From positions 3,110,501-3,174,500 of the forward strand of contig NZ_AP014546.1 of assembly GCF_016592555.1 (NCBI RefSeq): 64,000 nt of DNA. The letters run 5' to 3'. The notes beneath the pieces are model-generated. The model had not been told where the DNA came from and searched no databases. It saw only the letters and a program-made list of their open reading frames with translations. The translations under genes and the position numbers were made by a program. The stretch is from Neptunomonas japonica JAMM 1380 (GTDB taxonomy: Bacteria; Pseudomonadota; Gammaproteobacteria; Pseudomonadales; Balneatricaceae). Shown piece by piece: positions 7,620-16,376 of this stretch. The number at the start of each line of letters is the position of its first letter. Position 1 is the first letter of the stretch.

Positions 7620-8330
7620 ATGAACAAAAGCCTTATCACCAACCTCGTTGCCATCTTGCTCGTTTTTGCTGGCTTCTTTTCGCCTATGTATTCACAGACC
7701 TTATTATCTATCGGCTTATTTGCTCTCTCTGGTGCCATCACCAATTGGTTAGCCATTCATATGCTCTTTGAGAAAGTACCTTTCTTGTATGGATCAGGCG
7801 TTATTCCAAACCAATTCGAAGATTTTAAAAGCGGCATTAAAAACATCATCATGTTGCAGTTTTTCACCACAGATAACATTAAACGCTTCATTCAATCTGA
7901 AGAAGAGTCTGTCAAAAAGGATTTAGACTTCACACCTGTTCTGGATGCTGTCGATTACGATAACATCTTTCAAAAGTTGATTGATGCAATCACTACCTCG
8001 CCTCTAGGCGCTATGCTGAACATGATGGGTGGAGCAGAAGCACTCGAGCCTTTACGCCAACCCGTATCTGAAAAAATGCGCATTGCTTTGCAAGAGATGG
8101 CGCAAAGCGAGCGCTTTCAGGCAGCCATTCACCAAAGCCTAAGTACCGACAAACTCGGGGCCGATATTAGCGAGCATATTGAACAGATTGTTGACGCGCG
8201 CTTAAATGAACTAACGCCAGACATGGTCAAGAATATTATTCAACATATGATCAAAAAACATCTAGGTTGGTTGGTCGTCTGGGGAGGCGTATTTGGCGGT
8301 CTAATTGGCTTAATTGCTAGCTATATCTAA
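7620..8330 (+). CDS. DUF445 family membrane protein
   Basis: 236 residues. Two N-terminal hydrophobic helices (about 5-22 and 27-48) contain the family motif GAITNWLAIHMLFEK, followed by IPNQFEDFKSGI. A long amphipathic soluble middle and one C-terminal membrane helix (about 215-235, LVVWGGVFGGLIGLIAS) complete it. This is the short form of DUF445/YheB-like inner membrane proteins, whose function is unknown. ATG 7620 lacks a clear Shine-Dalgarno. It is monocistronic, with a likely terminator behind it. Confidence 0.85.
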   Translation: MNKSLITNLVAILLVFAGFFSPMYSQTLLSIGLFALSGAITNWLAIHMLFEKVPFLYGSGVIPNQFEDFKSGIKNIIMLQFFTTDNIKRFIQSEEESVKKDLDFTPVLDAVDYDNIFQKLIDAITTSPLGAMLNMMGGAEALEPLRQPVSEKMRIALQEMAQSERFQAAIHQSLSTDKLGADISEHIEQIVDARLNELTPDMVKNIIQHMIKKHLGWLVVWGGVFGGLIGLIASYI

Positions 8331-8348
8331 TAAAAAACAAAGAGCTAA

Positions 8349-8380
8349 CGGGTTTTTTAACTAAGAAAAGCCCGCTTTTA
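8349..8380 (+). terminator. Probable terminator after the DUF445 gene
   Basis: CGGGTTTTTT pairs with AGAAAAGCCCG (one internal G-U pair) around a short loop and is followed by CTTTTA. Confidence 0.6.
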
Positions 8381-8411
8381 TAATGATTTTCACTCTTTTC
8401 AATAAGTGCAA

Positions 8412-8957
8412 CTAACTGTGTACGGCGTCTGGTATATCTATCAAAAAATCAGTCACGCCTATATCGACACCCTTCTGGTAAAGTAAGGCACTAACTTGCC
8501 CTCTATGATGTGTCTGGTGATTAAAAAGATGTGAAACTAGCTCAGAAAAATTTCGTTTACTGACAATACCTTTACTATTGCTATAGGTAAGGAGTCTCTC
8601 AAAATCCGTTTCTAAAACCTCACTCGACAACCACTCATGAACCCTGTCATCTATATCTTTACGCACAAGCCAGTACGCATCTAAATTATCATACAGCTGC
8701 TCATCCAATGAGGAGGGTTTGGGGTGCGTTGCCAAACATGCTAAAGATTGATAGCGACTCGAATGCGTTGCAAAACGTGATAACCACAACAAATCCCCGA
8801 CGACTATATGATTCAAAGCCCCTAAAATGGACTTAAAAAAAGCACCGACATCTTCTTCCAGTTCAGCCGAAGATAAGTTCGTTGAGGCTTGGTAGATCTG
8901 CTTATTCAGCCGCCGATTATAGATAGCCATGAGCTGAAAGTGATGACAGCAATTCAT
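8412..8957 (-). CDS. DinB family protein
   Basis: 181 residues from ATG 8957, which has a perfect GGAGG Shine-Dalgarno; the frame runs 25 codons further upstream without one. The fold is the four-helix DinB/YfiT bundle. Metal-binding His residues are visible in the second helix (ALNHIVVGDLLW) and in the C-terminal motif HLFNHQTHHRGQ. Members are metal-dependent, often thiol-linked transferases or damage-inducible proteins of unknown role. It lies downstream of the DUF1338 gene on the same strand, with a 149-base gap. Confidence 0.88.
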   Translation of the reverse strand: MNCCHHFQLMAIYNRRLNKQIYQASTNLSSAELEEDVGAFFKSILGALNHIVVGDLLWLSRFATHSSRYQSLACLATHPKPSSLDEQLYDNLDAYWLVRKDIDDRVHEWLSSEVLETDFERLLTYSNSKGIVSKRNFSELVSHLFNHQTHHRGQVSALLYQKGVDIGVTDFLIDIPDAVHS

Positions 8958-9106
8958 TAAATGATTCCTCCTTGTGATAGCAAAACGACTATAGGTGGTA
9001 TCAGCTTTAAAATATATGTGTAAAATCAACAAGGCCCGCGCTGAACAACCGTTAGGTTAAAGAGGCAGGCCTATATGTATAGCTAAATGCGTTATAAAAA
9101 GAAAAG

Positions 9107-9901
9107 CTAACCGTTTGTCGATTCAAAAATTTTATCAGCATTCGCTTCAATAAAACCCTGATAAACAACACCTTGGTTATCAGCATGGCGCTTAGCAAAT
9201 TCATAAAAGCACGTTGGGATCTCGTGTTGATCACCACCTGTAAATTCAAAAACCTGACGATCGGCCATTGTCGAGCTTTGCTCTAATAAGGACTCTGGCG
9301 TCCCTTTGACTTCGCCCCCTACCGTGTTCACTTTATACCCTGCGCTCTTCACGCGCTCTAACACATCACGGATCGCGCTCGTCGTGGTTAGATGATTAAT
9401 ACTGACGGTAAAATGATTAACCCGTACACCAATAGCCAGCAACCAAGCACCGTATTCGCTTTCAGCCATGAGCGTGTTGTAATCATCCCAGCTAGGCATT
9501 TCCCAGTGACGGCCAGACCAGAAAACTGATTGATCGAGCAATTTTCCTGTTACCTGTGCTGTGTATTTCTCGATAATTTTCTGAGCAGAGTCACTCAACT
9601 GGTCCACAAGCAGTTCAGAACAAAAAATTTTTGGTACCAGAGGGTTGGGATGAATAAAGCTGTGAGCGCGTAGTTTTTTTGCTTTGAACTCATAACTATC
9701 TTGGCGCTCATGCCCCATCGCTAGAATCAGGGGCTCAAGTAGATCAAGTCGTAACGCTGTATTAGCAAACGTACGAAACGCAACATGATCATTTATCACT
9801 TCGCCATCCGTTGCTGCAAACAGATCATGAATTTTCTGAGCCTGTGGAGCAATGCTGACGTAATCAGTCCACAGTTCATTAAAAAAGGTTTCAGCTTGCA
9901 T
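9107..9901 (-). CDS. DUF1338 protein, 2-oxoadipate dioxygenase/decarboxylase-like
   Basis: 264 residues. ATG 9901 has GGAG upstream and begins with the family's usual N-terminus (MQAETFFNELWTDYV); the 29 earlier codons are rejected. Motifs are DHVAFRTF near residue 40, VNHFTVSINHL and a late FEFTGG, which provide the His and Glu ligands of the Fe(II) site in the VOC-like fold. Characterised relatives (HglS/YdcJ) convert 2-oxoadipate to 2-hydroxyglutarate in lysine breakdown. At 264 residues this is a short-type member, so the exact substrate is open. Confidence 0.85.
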   Translation of the reverse strand: MQAETFFNELWTDYVSIAPQAQKIHDLFAATDGEVINDHVAFRTFANTALRLDLLEPLILAMGHERQDSYEFKAKKLRAHSFIHPNPLVPKIFCSELLVDQLSDSAQKIIEKYTAQVTGKLLDQSVFWSGRHWEMPSWDDYNTLMAESEYGAWLLAIGVRVNHFTVSINHLTTTSAIRDVLERVKSAGYKVNTVGGEVKGTPESLLEQSSTMADRQVFEFTGGDQHEIPTCFYEFAKRHADNQGVVYQGFIEANADKIFESTNG

Positions 9902-10024
9902 GAGACGCTCCAAGAAAAGGATTATTTTTTCTAAGTTTGACTGTGAACACACGACAGAGCAAACAATAAAACTTACCACCAAGGGCAAGTTTTACTATCT
10001 ACTCACATTTCCCCCTGATGACCA

Positions 10025-11203
10025 TTAACAGGCTTTATAGATAGTGACGACAGCAGCGCCCCCTAAACCCAAATTATGCTGTAGAGCAACACTTGCATTA
10101 GGTACTTGTCGTGCACCTGCTTGACCACGCAAGTGCCAAACCAACTCAGTGCATTGCGCTAAGCCTGTCGCACCAATAGGATGACCTTTAGACATTAGCC
10201 CCCCTGATGGATTCACAACAAATCGTCCCCCGTATGTATTATCTGCATCACTGATAAACTGCTCAGCATGCCCTTCGCCACACATCCCAAGGGCTTCATA
10301 GGTAATCACTTCGTTCGGTGTAAAACAGTCATGTAGCTCAACTAGGTCAACGTCATCAATACCAATACCGGATTTTTGGTAGGCTTCATTTGCTGCTTTT
10401 TGCGTCATTTTCGCACCTATCAAATCCATTGGGTTATCCCAACTATTGGCTAGGTCAGTCGCCATTGCTTGGCCAGCAATTTCAACATCAGCTTTAATGC
10501 CATGCCGACGTGCGAACGCTTCACTGCACACAATCGCGGCAGCCGCACCACAAGTAGGTGGGCATGCCATTAATCGTGTTAAATAAGGTGCATAAATTTG
10601 CGGCGCAGACATCACCTCTTCAATGCTTAATTCATTACTGAAAAGGGAAAATGGATTTTTTACTGCATGCTGGCGTGATTTAACAGCAACCTTAGCGAAG
10701 ATATTCGGATTTGCAGCATATTTATCGATGTACGCCGTACCCGCTGAGCCAAACATACGTAAAGCTAATGGCCCCGCTGGTGCTTCAGGGGCAATATCAT
10801 CCAGTTGCTGTAACATCGCATCAAACGGCGATTCCCTATCTGTCCAATGAGAAGATAATGCACCACGTTGCATCTCCTCAAAACCAAACGCTAATGCACA
10901 TTCCACCGCTCCTGATGCAACAGCCTGACGCGCTAAAAATAACGCCGTTGATCCAGAAGAGCAGTTATTATTCACATTAATCACCGGAATACCGGTCATT
11001 CCCACCGTGTAGAGCGCATTTTGTCCACACGTACTGTCACCATAAATATAACTGGCATAGGCCTGCTGGATATCCGTAAAGTTAATGCCAGCATCTTTTA
11101 ATGCGGTTTCTACCGCCTGTTTTACCATCACGCTATATGGTTGGTGCTGTCCAGGTTTGCTAAATTTAACCATACCGACACCCGCAATTTTTGCATTACT
11201 CAT
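10025..11203 (-). CDS. Thiolase family protein (SCP-x/lipid-transfer type)
   Basis: 392 residues. The nucleophile Cys lies in NVNNNCSSGSTAL (about residue 81). The C-terminal half has VELHDCFTPNE and the loop GGLMSKGHPIGATGLAQ, both typical of SCP-x/lipid-transfer thiolases rather than FadA. It would cleave a 3-ketoacyl-CoA, perhaps branched or sterol-like. ATG 11203 overlaps the stop of the acyl-CoA dehydrogenase gene by four bases (ATGA), so the two are translationally coupled. It is the last gene of a three-gene operon. Confidence 0.92.
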   Translation of the reverse strand: MSNAKIAGVGMVKFSKPGQHQPYSVMVKQAVETALKDAGINFTDIQQAYASYIYGDSTCGQNALYTVGMTGIPVINVNNNCSSGSTALFLARQAVASGAVECALAFGFEEMQRGALSSHWTDRESPFDAMLQQLDDIAPEAPAGPLALRMFGSAGTAYIDKYAANPNIFAKVAVKSRQHAVKNPFSLFSNELSIEEVMSAPQIYAPYLTRLMACPPTCGAAAAIVCSEAFARRHGIKADVEIAGQAMATDLANSWDNPMDLIGAKMTQKAANEAYQKSGIGIDDVDLVELHDCFTPNEVITYEALGMCGEGHAEQFISDADNTYGGRFVVNPSGGLMSKGHPIGATGLAQCTELVWHLRGQAGARQVPNASVALQHNLGLGGAAVVTIYKAC

Positions 11204-12348
11204 TTTGCCTCTCTCTTATTGATCATTCCACGGGAAATCACTTCTTTCATGATTTCAGATGTACCGGCATATAAAGTTTGCACACGTGCATCAAGATAAA
11301 AACGTGAAATGGGGTACTCCTGCATATAACCGTAACCACCGAATAACTGTAAGCATTGATCTACCACCCAACACTGCATCTGGGTCGAACTCAATTTTAA
11401 AATAGATGCCTCTTGACTAGTCATATCTCCTGCCTGATATAACCGCATACACTGGTTCAAATAGGCTTTGCAGACCTCTATTCGGGTTTTGATTTCAGCC
11501 AGTTTAAAACGGGTATTTTGAAAGTCAGCAATGCGTTGTCCAAAAGCTTTACGTTGCTGGACATAATCAATCGTTAGTGCCAATGCCCCTTCAGCGGAGC
11601 CGACCGCCTGAGTTGCCACTCCTAGTCGCTCCCGCGGTAGCTCTTGCATCAAATAAGTAAAGCCTTGTTTTTCTTCACCTAGCAAGGCTGCATGTGGAAT
11701 GACTAGATCATCAAAAAAAAGCTCAGCCGTATCACTCGCATGCTGACCTATTTTTTTAATTCCGGGGCCACGAGAAAACCCCACTAAAGAGGTATCTACT
11801 AGAAACAATGAGATACCTTTCGCACCTACTTGTAGCTCAGTTTTAGCGCAAACAATCACTACATCGGCATGCAGCCCGTTAGTGATAAATATTTTTGACC
11901 CATTAAGAACCCAGTTATCACCCTTGCGTACTGCGCGAGTTTGAATAGCGGCTAAATCACTGCCAGTGCTAGGCTCCGTCATGGCTATTGCACCTACCGC
12001 CTCTCCTGTAATTAATTTAGGCAACCAATGCTGTTTTTGCTTCTCATTGCCATACCCCAGAATATAAGGCATAACGATATTGGCATGTATATTCAGCCCA
12101 CTCGCCAGCCCACCAAATCCCATTCGTGACATCTCTTCCAAAATCATCTGAGATACATCAAACGGAGCTTGTGCCGCACCATAACGCTCAGGCATATCAA
12201 CACCTAACAACCCCGCAGCTCCTAAAGTGTTCCAAAGAGAGCGTGGTACTTGACCTGCACTTTCCCACGCCTCATAAAAAGGCGCGACCTCTTGCTCTAG
12301 CATACGAATGGTCATATCACGGTAGAGGCTCATTTCTTCATTGAACAT
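11200..12348 (-). CDS. Acyl-CoA dehydrogenase
   Basis: 382 residues with the usual order: N-terminal helical domain, middle beta domain (AIAMTEPSTGSDLAAI), and C-terminal helical domain (QRKAFGQRIADFQ, CLQLFGGYGYMQEYP). The medium-chain catalytic site reads YAG in place of YEG (near TLYAGTSEIMK), so the base is more likely the Glu in PRERLGVA, as in isovaleryl/long-chain type enzymes. It oxidises an acyl-CoA to the enoyl-CoA using FAD. It overlaps the upstream dehydrogenase gene by one base (TAATG) and the thiolase by four. Confidence 0.93.
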   Translation of the reverse strand: MFNEEMSLYRDMTIRMLEQEVAPFYEAWESAGQVPRSLWNTLGAAGLLGVDMPERYGAAQAPFDVSQMILEEMSRMGFGGLASGLNIHANIVMPYILGYGNEKQKQHWLPKLITGEAVGAIAMTEPSTGSDLAAIQTRAVRKGDNWVLNGSKIFITNGLHADVVIVCAKTELQVGAKGISLFLVDTSLVGFSRGPGIKKIGQHASDTAELFFDDLVIPHAALLGEEKQGFTYLMQELPRERLGVATQAVGSAEGALALTIDYVQQRKAFGQRIADFQNTRFKLAEIKTRIEVCKAYLNQCMRLYQAGDMTSQEASILKLSSTQMQCWVVDQCLQLFGGYGYMQEYPISRFYLDARVQTLYAGTSEIMKEVISRGMINKREAK

Positions 12349-13118
12349 TAGCGAGGCTCCATACGAATAGCGGCATCCAAGCGGATCACTTCACCATTGA
12401 GGTAGTTGTTTTCAATAATATGGCAGCACAAAGAGGCAAACTCATTCGGTTCACCAAAACGACTAGGTGACTGAACCATATTAATCAATGGCTCACGTAC
12501 CTCCTGTGGTAAAGACTTCATCATAGGGGTATCAAACAGCCCAGGGGCTATTGTCATTACACGAATACCGATATCCGCCAAATCTCGTGCCAATGGAAGC
12601 GTCATACCAACAATGCCAGCCTTGCTCGCACTATAAGCCGCTTGCCCTGTCTGCCCATCAAAAGCAGCCACTGATGCCGTATTAATGATGACACCACGCT
12701 GACCATCAGTATCAGGGGAGTTGAGCGCCATCTTTTCAGCAGCGACACGTAATACGTTAAACACTCCAATTAAGTTAACCTGTATTGCTTGGCTAAAACG
12801 ACTTAAGGGCTGCGCTTTACCTTCACGATTAAGCACTTTTCCTGCAGAAACAATACCCGCGCAATTAACACAAATATCAATCTTTCCCCAGCGTGTCACT
12901 ACATCACTAAGGGCACCCTCAATAGTTTCATCTTGCGTGACATCAGCGCGATAGAAAGCAACCTGTTGTGGATACTCCTTCTGTAACGCTTCACCCGATT
13001 CAGAATTCAAGTCTAAAACAGCAACCTTAGCGCCCTGCTCAATTAAACGTAAGCTAGTGGCCAAGCCCAAACCCGATGCCCCTCCGCTCACCACCGCTAC
13101 TTTATTATCAACATCCAT
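12348..13118 (-). CDS. SDR-family 3-hydroxyacyl-CoA dehydrogenase (type II-like)
   Basis: 256 residues. The NAD-binding motif SGGASGLGLAT is at residues 11-21, NCAG near 90, and the catalytic Ser plus YSASK follow (about 153-173). The stretch AAFDGQTGQAAYSASKAG and the ending of the protein match type II 3-hydroxyacyl-CoA dehydrogenases. It is the first gene of the operon with the acyl-CoA dehydrogenase and thiolase. Together they cover three of the four beta-oxidation steps; no enoyl-CoA hydratase is present here. A GGAG lies 10 bases before ATG 13118. Confidence 0.9.
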   Translation of the reverse strand: MDVDNKVAVVSGGASGLGLATSLRLIEQGAKVAVLDLNSESGEALQKEYPQQVAFYRADVTQDETIEGALSDVVTRWGKIDICVNCAGIVSAGKVLNREGKAQPLSRFSQAIQVNLIGVFNVLRVAAEKMALNSPDTDGQRGVIINTASVAAFDGQTGQAAYSASKAGIVGMTLPLARDLADIGIRVMTIAPGLFDTPMMKSLPQEVREPLINMVQSPSRFGEPNEFASLCCHIIENNYLNGEVIRLDAAIRMEPR

Positions 13119-13351
13119 ACTAGGAACACTCCGCTAATAACTGCAAGGGGAAGCACTAATCTCTTCATGTGCTTTTGCATATCAGTATTAACGGTGAGTG
13201 CACATGCTGACCATGATGATTACAGACGATTTATTTGACCAAAGTGTCCATGTGCGTCTTTAACAGAAACTATTCAAAGCTCTCATTCCAGACTGGCGGG
13301 CTAACGGCAATAGCGTTATGCTCTTAAACTAGGGTTTTCACGTAGAATAAA

Positions 13352-14356
13352 ATGAAGAAGAAACTGGTATCCAACCACTACATACACGCTACCATCAGCG
13401 GGGCGCTTCAGGCGGGTTTCTCAAAACAGAAGCTTTTAACTCAAGCGGCTATTCCCCTGGAATTACTAAACAAACCACGCGCTCGCATTACTGAGATCCA
13501 ACTCGCTAACTTAATACGCAGTGTATGGCGTGAAACAGGTGATGAGTTCATGGGGCTTACAGCAACCCCTTGTCGCCTTGGTGTATTTGAATTAATGGCT
13601 GAATCAGTACTACAGTCCAAAACACTGGGTGGCATGCTTCAGCAAAGCGCGCGATTCTATAGTCGTGTACAAAACGACATTGAATTTAGCATCGAGCAAC
13701 AAGGTGACATCGTCAATTTTTCAATTACATTGCGCCACCCAGAACATGACCCTAACCATCTTTTCCAAGAATTTTTACTATTAATGTGGCAGCGTTTTAG
13801 TTGCTGGCTAGTTAATGAGCAAGTGCCTTTTTTAGATACCCGTTTCAACTATCCCGAGCCTTTTCATAATAATGAATACGCGCCTATGTTTAGTGGGAAG
13901 CTATTATTTAAACAACCCACATCGGGATTTACATTACACTCAAAACTACTCAACCTTCCTATTATCAGAGACCATAGCGAACTTACTACATTCTTAAAGC
14001 AATCTCCGTTAGAAATACTACGACGCATTGGACAAGACAGTTCTTTGCACTCCCAGGTCAGGCGCTTATTGCTTCAACAGGGGCTTGAGCAATTACCCAC
14101 GTTAGAGAAAATAGCAGAGCTATTGCACATGACAGCAAGAACACTGCGCCGCAAGCTAAAAGATGAGGGGATAAGTTATCAACAGATTAAAGACCGATTA
14201 CGTTGCGATACAGCCATTCGTTTACTCACAGCTGAGTCACTATCCATTGCTGATATCAGCCAACTCATAGGATTTACCGAACAAGCCGCTTTTTGTAGAG
14301 CTTTTAAAAACTGGACCGGCGTAGCTCCCAGTGCTTACCTGCAATCAAATACTTAA
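13352..14356 (+). CDS. AraC family transcriptional regulator
   Basis: 334 residues. The N-terminal ~190 residues match the arabinose-binding-like AraC N domain of the OruR/ArgR type (ISGALQAGFSKQKLLTQAAI). The C-terminal ~100 carry the two helix-turn-helix motifs: LEKIAELLHMTARTLRRKL and ISQLIGFTEQAAFCRAFKNW, then TGVAPSAYL. It is divergent from the beta-oxidation operon across a 233-base region, so it most likely controls that operon and perhaps itself. The ligand is unknown, though an acyl derivative would be natural. Confidence 0.9.
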   Translation: MKKKLVSNHYIHATISGALQAGFSKQKLLTQAAIPLELLNKPRARITEIQLANLIRSVWRETGDEFMGLTATPCRLGVFELMAESVLQSKTLGGMLQQSARFYSRVQNDIEFSIEQQGDIVNFSITLRHPEHDPNHLFQEFLLLMWQRFSCWLVNEQVPFLDTRFNYPEPFHNNEYAPMFSGKLLFKQPTSGFTLHSKLLNLPIIRDHSELTTFLKQSPLEILRRIGQDSSLHSQVRRLLLQQGLEQLPTLEKIAELLHMTARTLRRKLKDEGISYQQIKDRLRCDTAIRLLTAESLSIADISQLIGFTEQAAFCRAFKNWTGVAPSAYLQSNT

Positions 14357-14382
14357 TTCAGGTTCAGAAATAAACCAACTGA

Positions 14383-15464
14383 TCACCAATTATTATTTAG
14401 ATATTTTCTCACCGGGTTTTCTATTAAATAAAAAGACATTGCCCCTAAAATAATACTTAGTATAAATAGAACCGGGCCTGCCATATAAAAAGCATCCCCA
14501 CCTTTTGTTCCCCAGTAATACAAGGGTTGTTGCCAAAGGTAAATTGAGAAAGACCAAAGTCCAACAAGCCTCAAAGCAGGTACACAAAGCAAACGTTTGA
14601 AGAAAGGAGAAAGCGAGTTGAGATGGTTCACAGTAAAGGCCAACAGAATAGGAGCAATAAGCCATTGTGCAGACCAATGAAGGGGGAAGTCACTGTAGCA
14701 AATTAATGCAATCAAGAAAGTTATTACAGGCAGCCATGACGGAACAAACTGTTCCACCCTTTCCTTCACCAATAAATATCCCGCCGAAATCAATATAAAA
14801 CTTGCTGCAACTTCTGTCCTAAACGAATAGTTTTCCGATGTTAAGTGTGGAAACTTCACATATAGCACTTGAAGAAATATAGAAGCTCCTCCCAACGTCA
14901 AGAGTATCAAGCAAAGGCGGTTTTTATAAAACGAGCACAATGTCATTAAACTTAATAATATATAGACATGTTCTTCAACATTGAGTGACCAAAGATGCCC
15001 TAATGGTAAGCCAGAATTTAATATTCCAGGCTCAACTGGATAATAGGATCGAAGAAAGAACACATTATAAAAATAATTAAAATGTTCAGAGGAAAGATTA
15101 AAAATTAAACTCATCAAACTTATTAAAGACAAAAAAACAATAAAAGCGGGAATAATTCTACTAATGCGTCTTTTATAAAAAGTGCCCAGTGGGGTTCGTT
15201 TGATAAATAAAATATTAGACATGAGCATGCCCGACAAGACAAAAAAACATCGACTCCCATTCGACCTAAGTCAATTTCGACGACATGAAAAAAATGGCTC
15301 AGTAAGACAAGTGAAATAGCGACGCCTCTCCATCCATCTAAGTAGTCAATTCTCTCAAGCTCAGATCTGCCATGTGATGAGGCACTTTTTACTGTATCAA
15401 AAAGATGCACACGCCCCTCCATACTCTCTGAGCACCAAACAACCAAAGGGGCATGGTTATTCAT
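14383..15464 (-). pseudogene. OafA/YrhL-type acyltransferase, interrupted by a one-base frameshift
   Basis: Two overlapping frames make one acyltransferase-3 protein. The upstream part (15464 to about 15241) contains ERIDYLDGWRGVAISLVLLSHF and reads to GVDVF. The downstream part (from about 15240 to 14383) continues with VLSGMLMSNILF and about eight membrane helices, ending YLIENPVRKYL. The shift falls in a run of seven A at 15241-15247; eight would restore one frame of about 360 residues, the family's usual length. The gene is either broken, phase-variable or misread. Such proteins O-acetylate surface polysaccharide. Confidence 0.8.
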
Positions 15465-15605
15465 TAGCTCTTTAGAATATAAACGTCTGATTTCTCAGCC
15501 GTGAGAGTACAGCATACTTAAAAAAACGATAGTTTTCCTTTTCTATTTGACATAGTAGAAAAATCAGCTATGAGGAGCCATTGCAGATCCTCTCTCTTTT
15601 TTGTG

Positions 15606-15638
15606 AAAAAGAGCGGATGCTCAATAGCAACACCGCTC
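15606..15638 (-). terminator. Intrinsic terminator of the gene at 15660
   Basis: Read on the minus strand, GAGCGG and CCGCTC pair around a 16-base loop and are followed by five T. Confidence 0.7.
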
Positions 15639-15659
15639 ACTTAACCACATTTTTGGGTA

Positions 15660-16136
15660 TTAGCTTTGTTCGGTTTCTAACAAATTAAGCATGGCAATTT
15701 TCACTTGTTCCTTACTAGGAAAATCATGGTACTCCACAGCACCATCAGCACCTTGTTGGTACACTTTTTTTAACTCATCTGCTTTCATCGAACGCACACC
15801 TTTAGGCCCGACCTTGGCTGCACTTAAGTAATCTAAAGGAACAACACCGCTCCCTAGTGCTTCAGGCAATTTAAGTTCACCCACCGCAATTTGACGCACG
15901 ATTAATGACCCACCGTCCATCAATGCTTCTAAAAAAGCCATCCGATAACGCTCAAAGTCACTCTCATTTCCTGTGACTGGACCTTGTTCACCACAACGGT
16001 TTACTTCACCACTGTTGGACACATAAAAACGCTCTTGTAGGGCCCCAAAACTAATGATGATAACCTTATCTCCATCTAGAGACATCAAGGCACCATCTAG
16101 GTATGCAGTACTTTTTTGGAAATTTTCTGTATTCAC
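15660..16136 (-). CDS. Hypothetical cytoplasmic protein
   Basis: 158 residues from a GTG at 16136 with GGAG upstream. I do not recognise it. It has no signal peptide or membrane helix. The first half looks beta-rich (GDKVIIISFGALQERFYVS) and the second half contains a basic/acidic helix (MKADELKKVYQQG) and the phrase AVEYHDFPSKEQVKIAMLNLLE. It has its own terminator and lies between the acyltransferase and the acyl-CoA synthetase, without obvious functional ties to either. Confidence 0.65.
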   Translation of the reverse strand: MNTENFQKSTAYLDGALMSLDGDKVIIISFGALQERFYVSNSGEVNRCGEQGPVTGNESDFERYRMAFLEALMDGGSLIVRQIAVGELKLPEALGSGVVPLDYLSAAKVGPKGVRSMKADELKKVYQQGADGAVEYHDFPSKEQVKIAMLNLLETEQS

Positions 16137-16376
16137 ACCAACTCCGATACGTAGTGGCCATGTTAACTAGCTGTTTAATATTAACTGATCAGTATTGAGC
16201 ATATCGGCTAAAGTCCTCCCTTCTTTAAGGTAGACATCAAACATCTTACTGGCCTTAATCGTTAAACGCTTTGGACATATTAGTCATTGTTTACCTAACA
16301 GCACTCACCGAAACTATGAGACAACTCGATAAAAGCCCATATAGAAAACAACAATAAATTTTAGAGGCCATTAGCG

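Noticed and set aside
14383..15464. Two separate overlapping genes for membrane proteins
   Set aside because: Together they make one acyltransferase-3 protein with a single missing base; neither half has the full fold.
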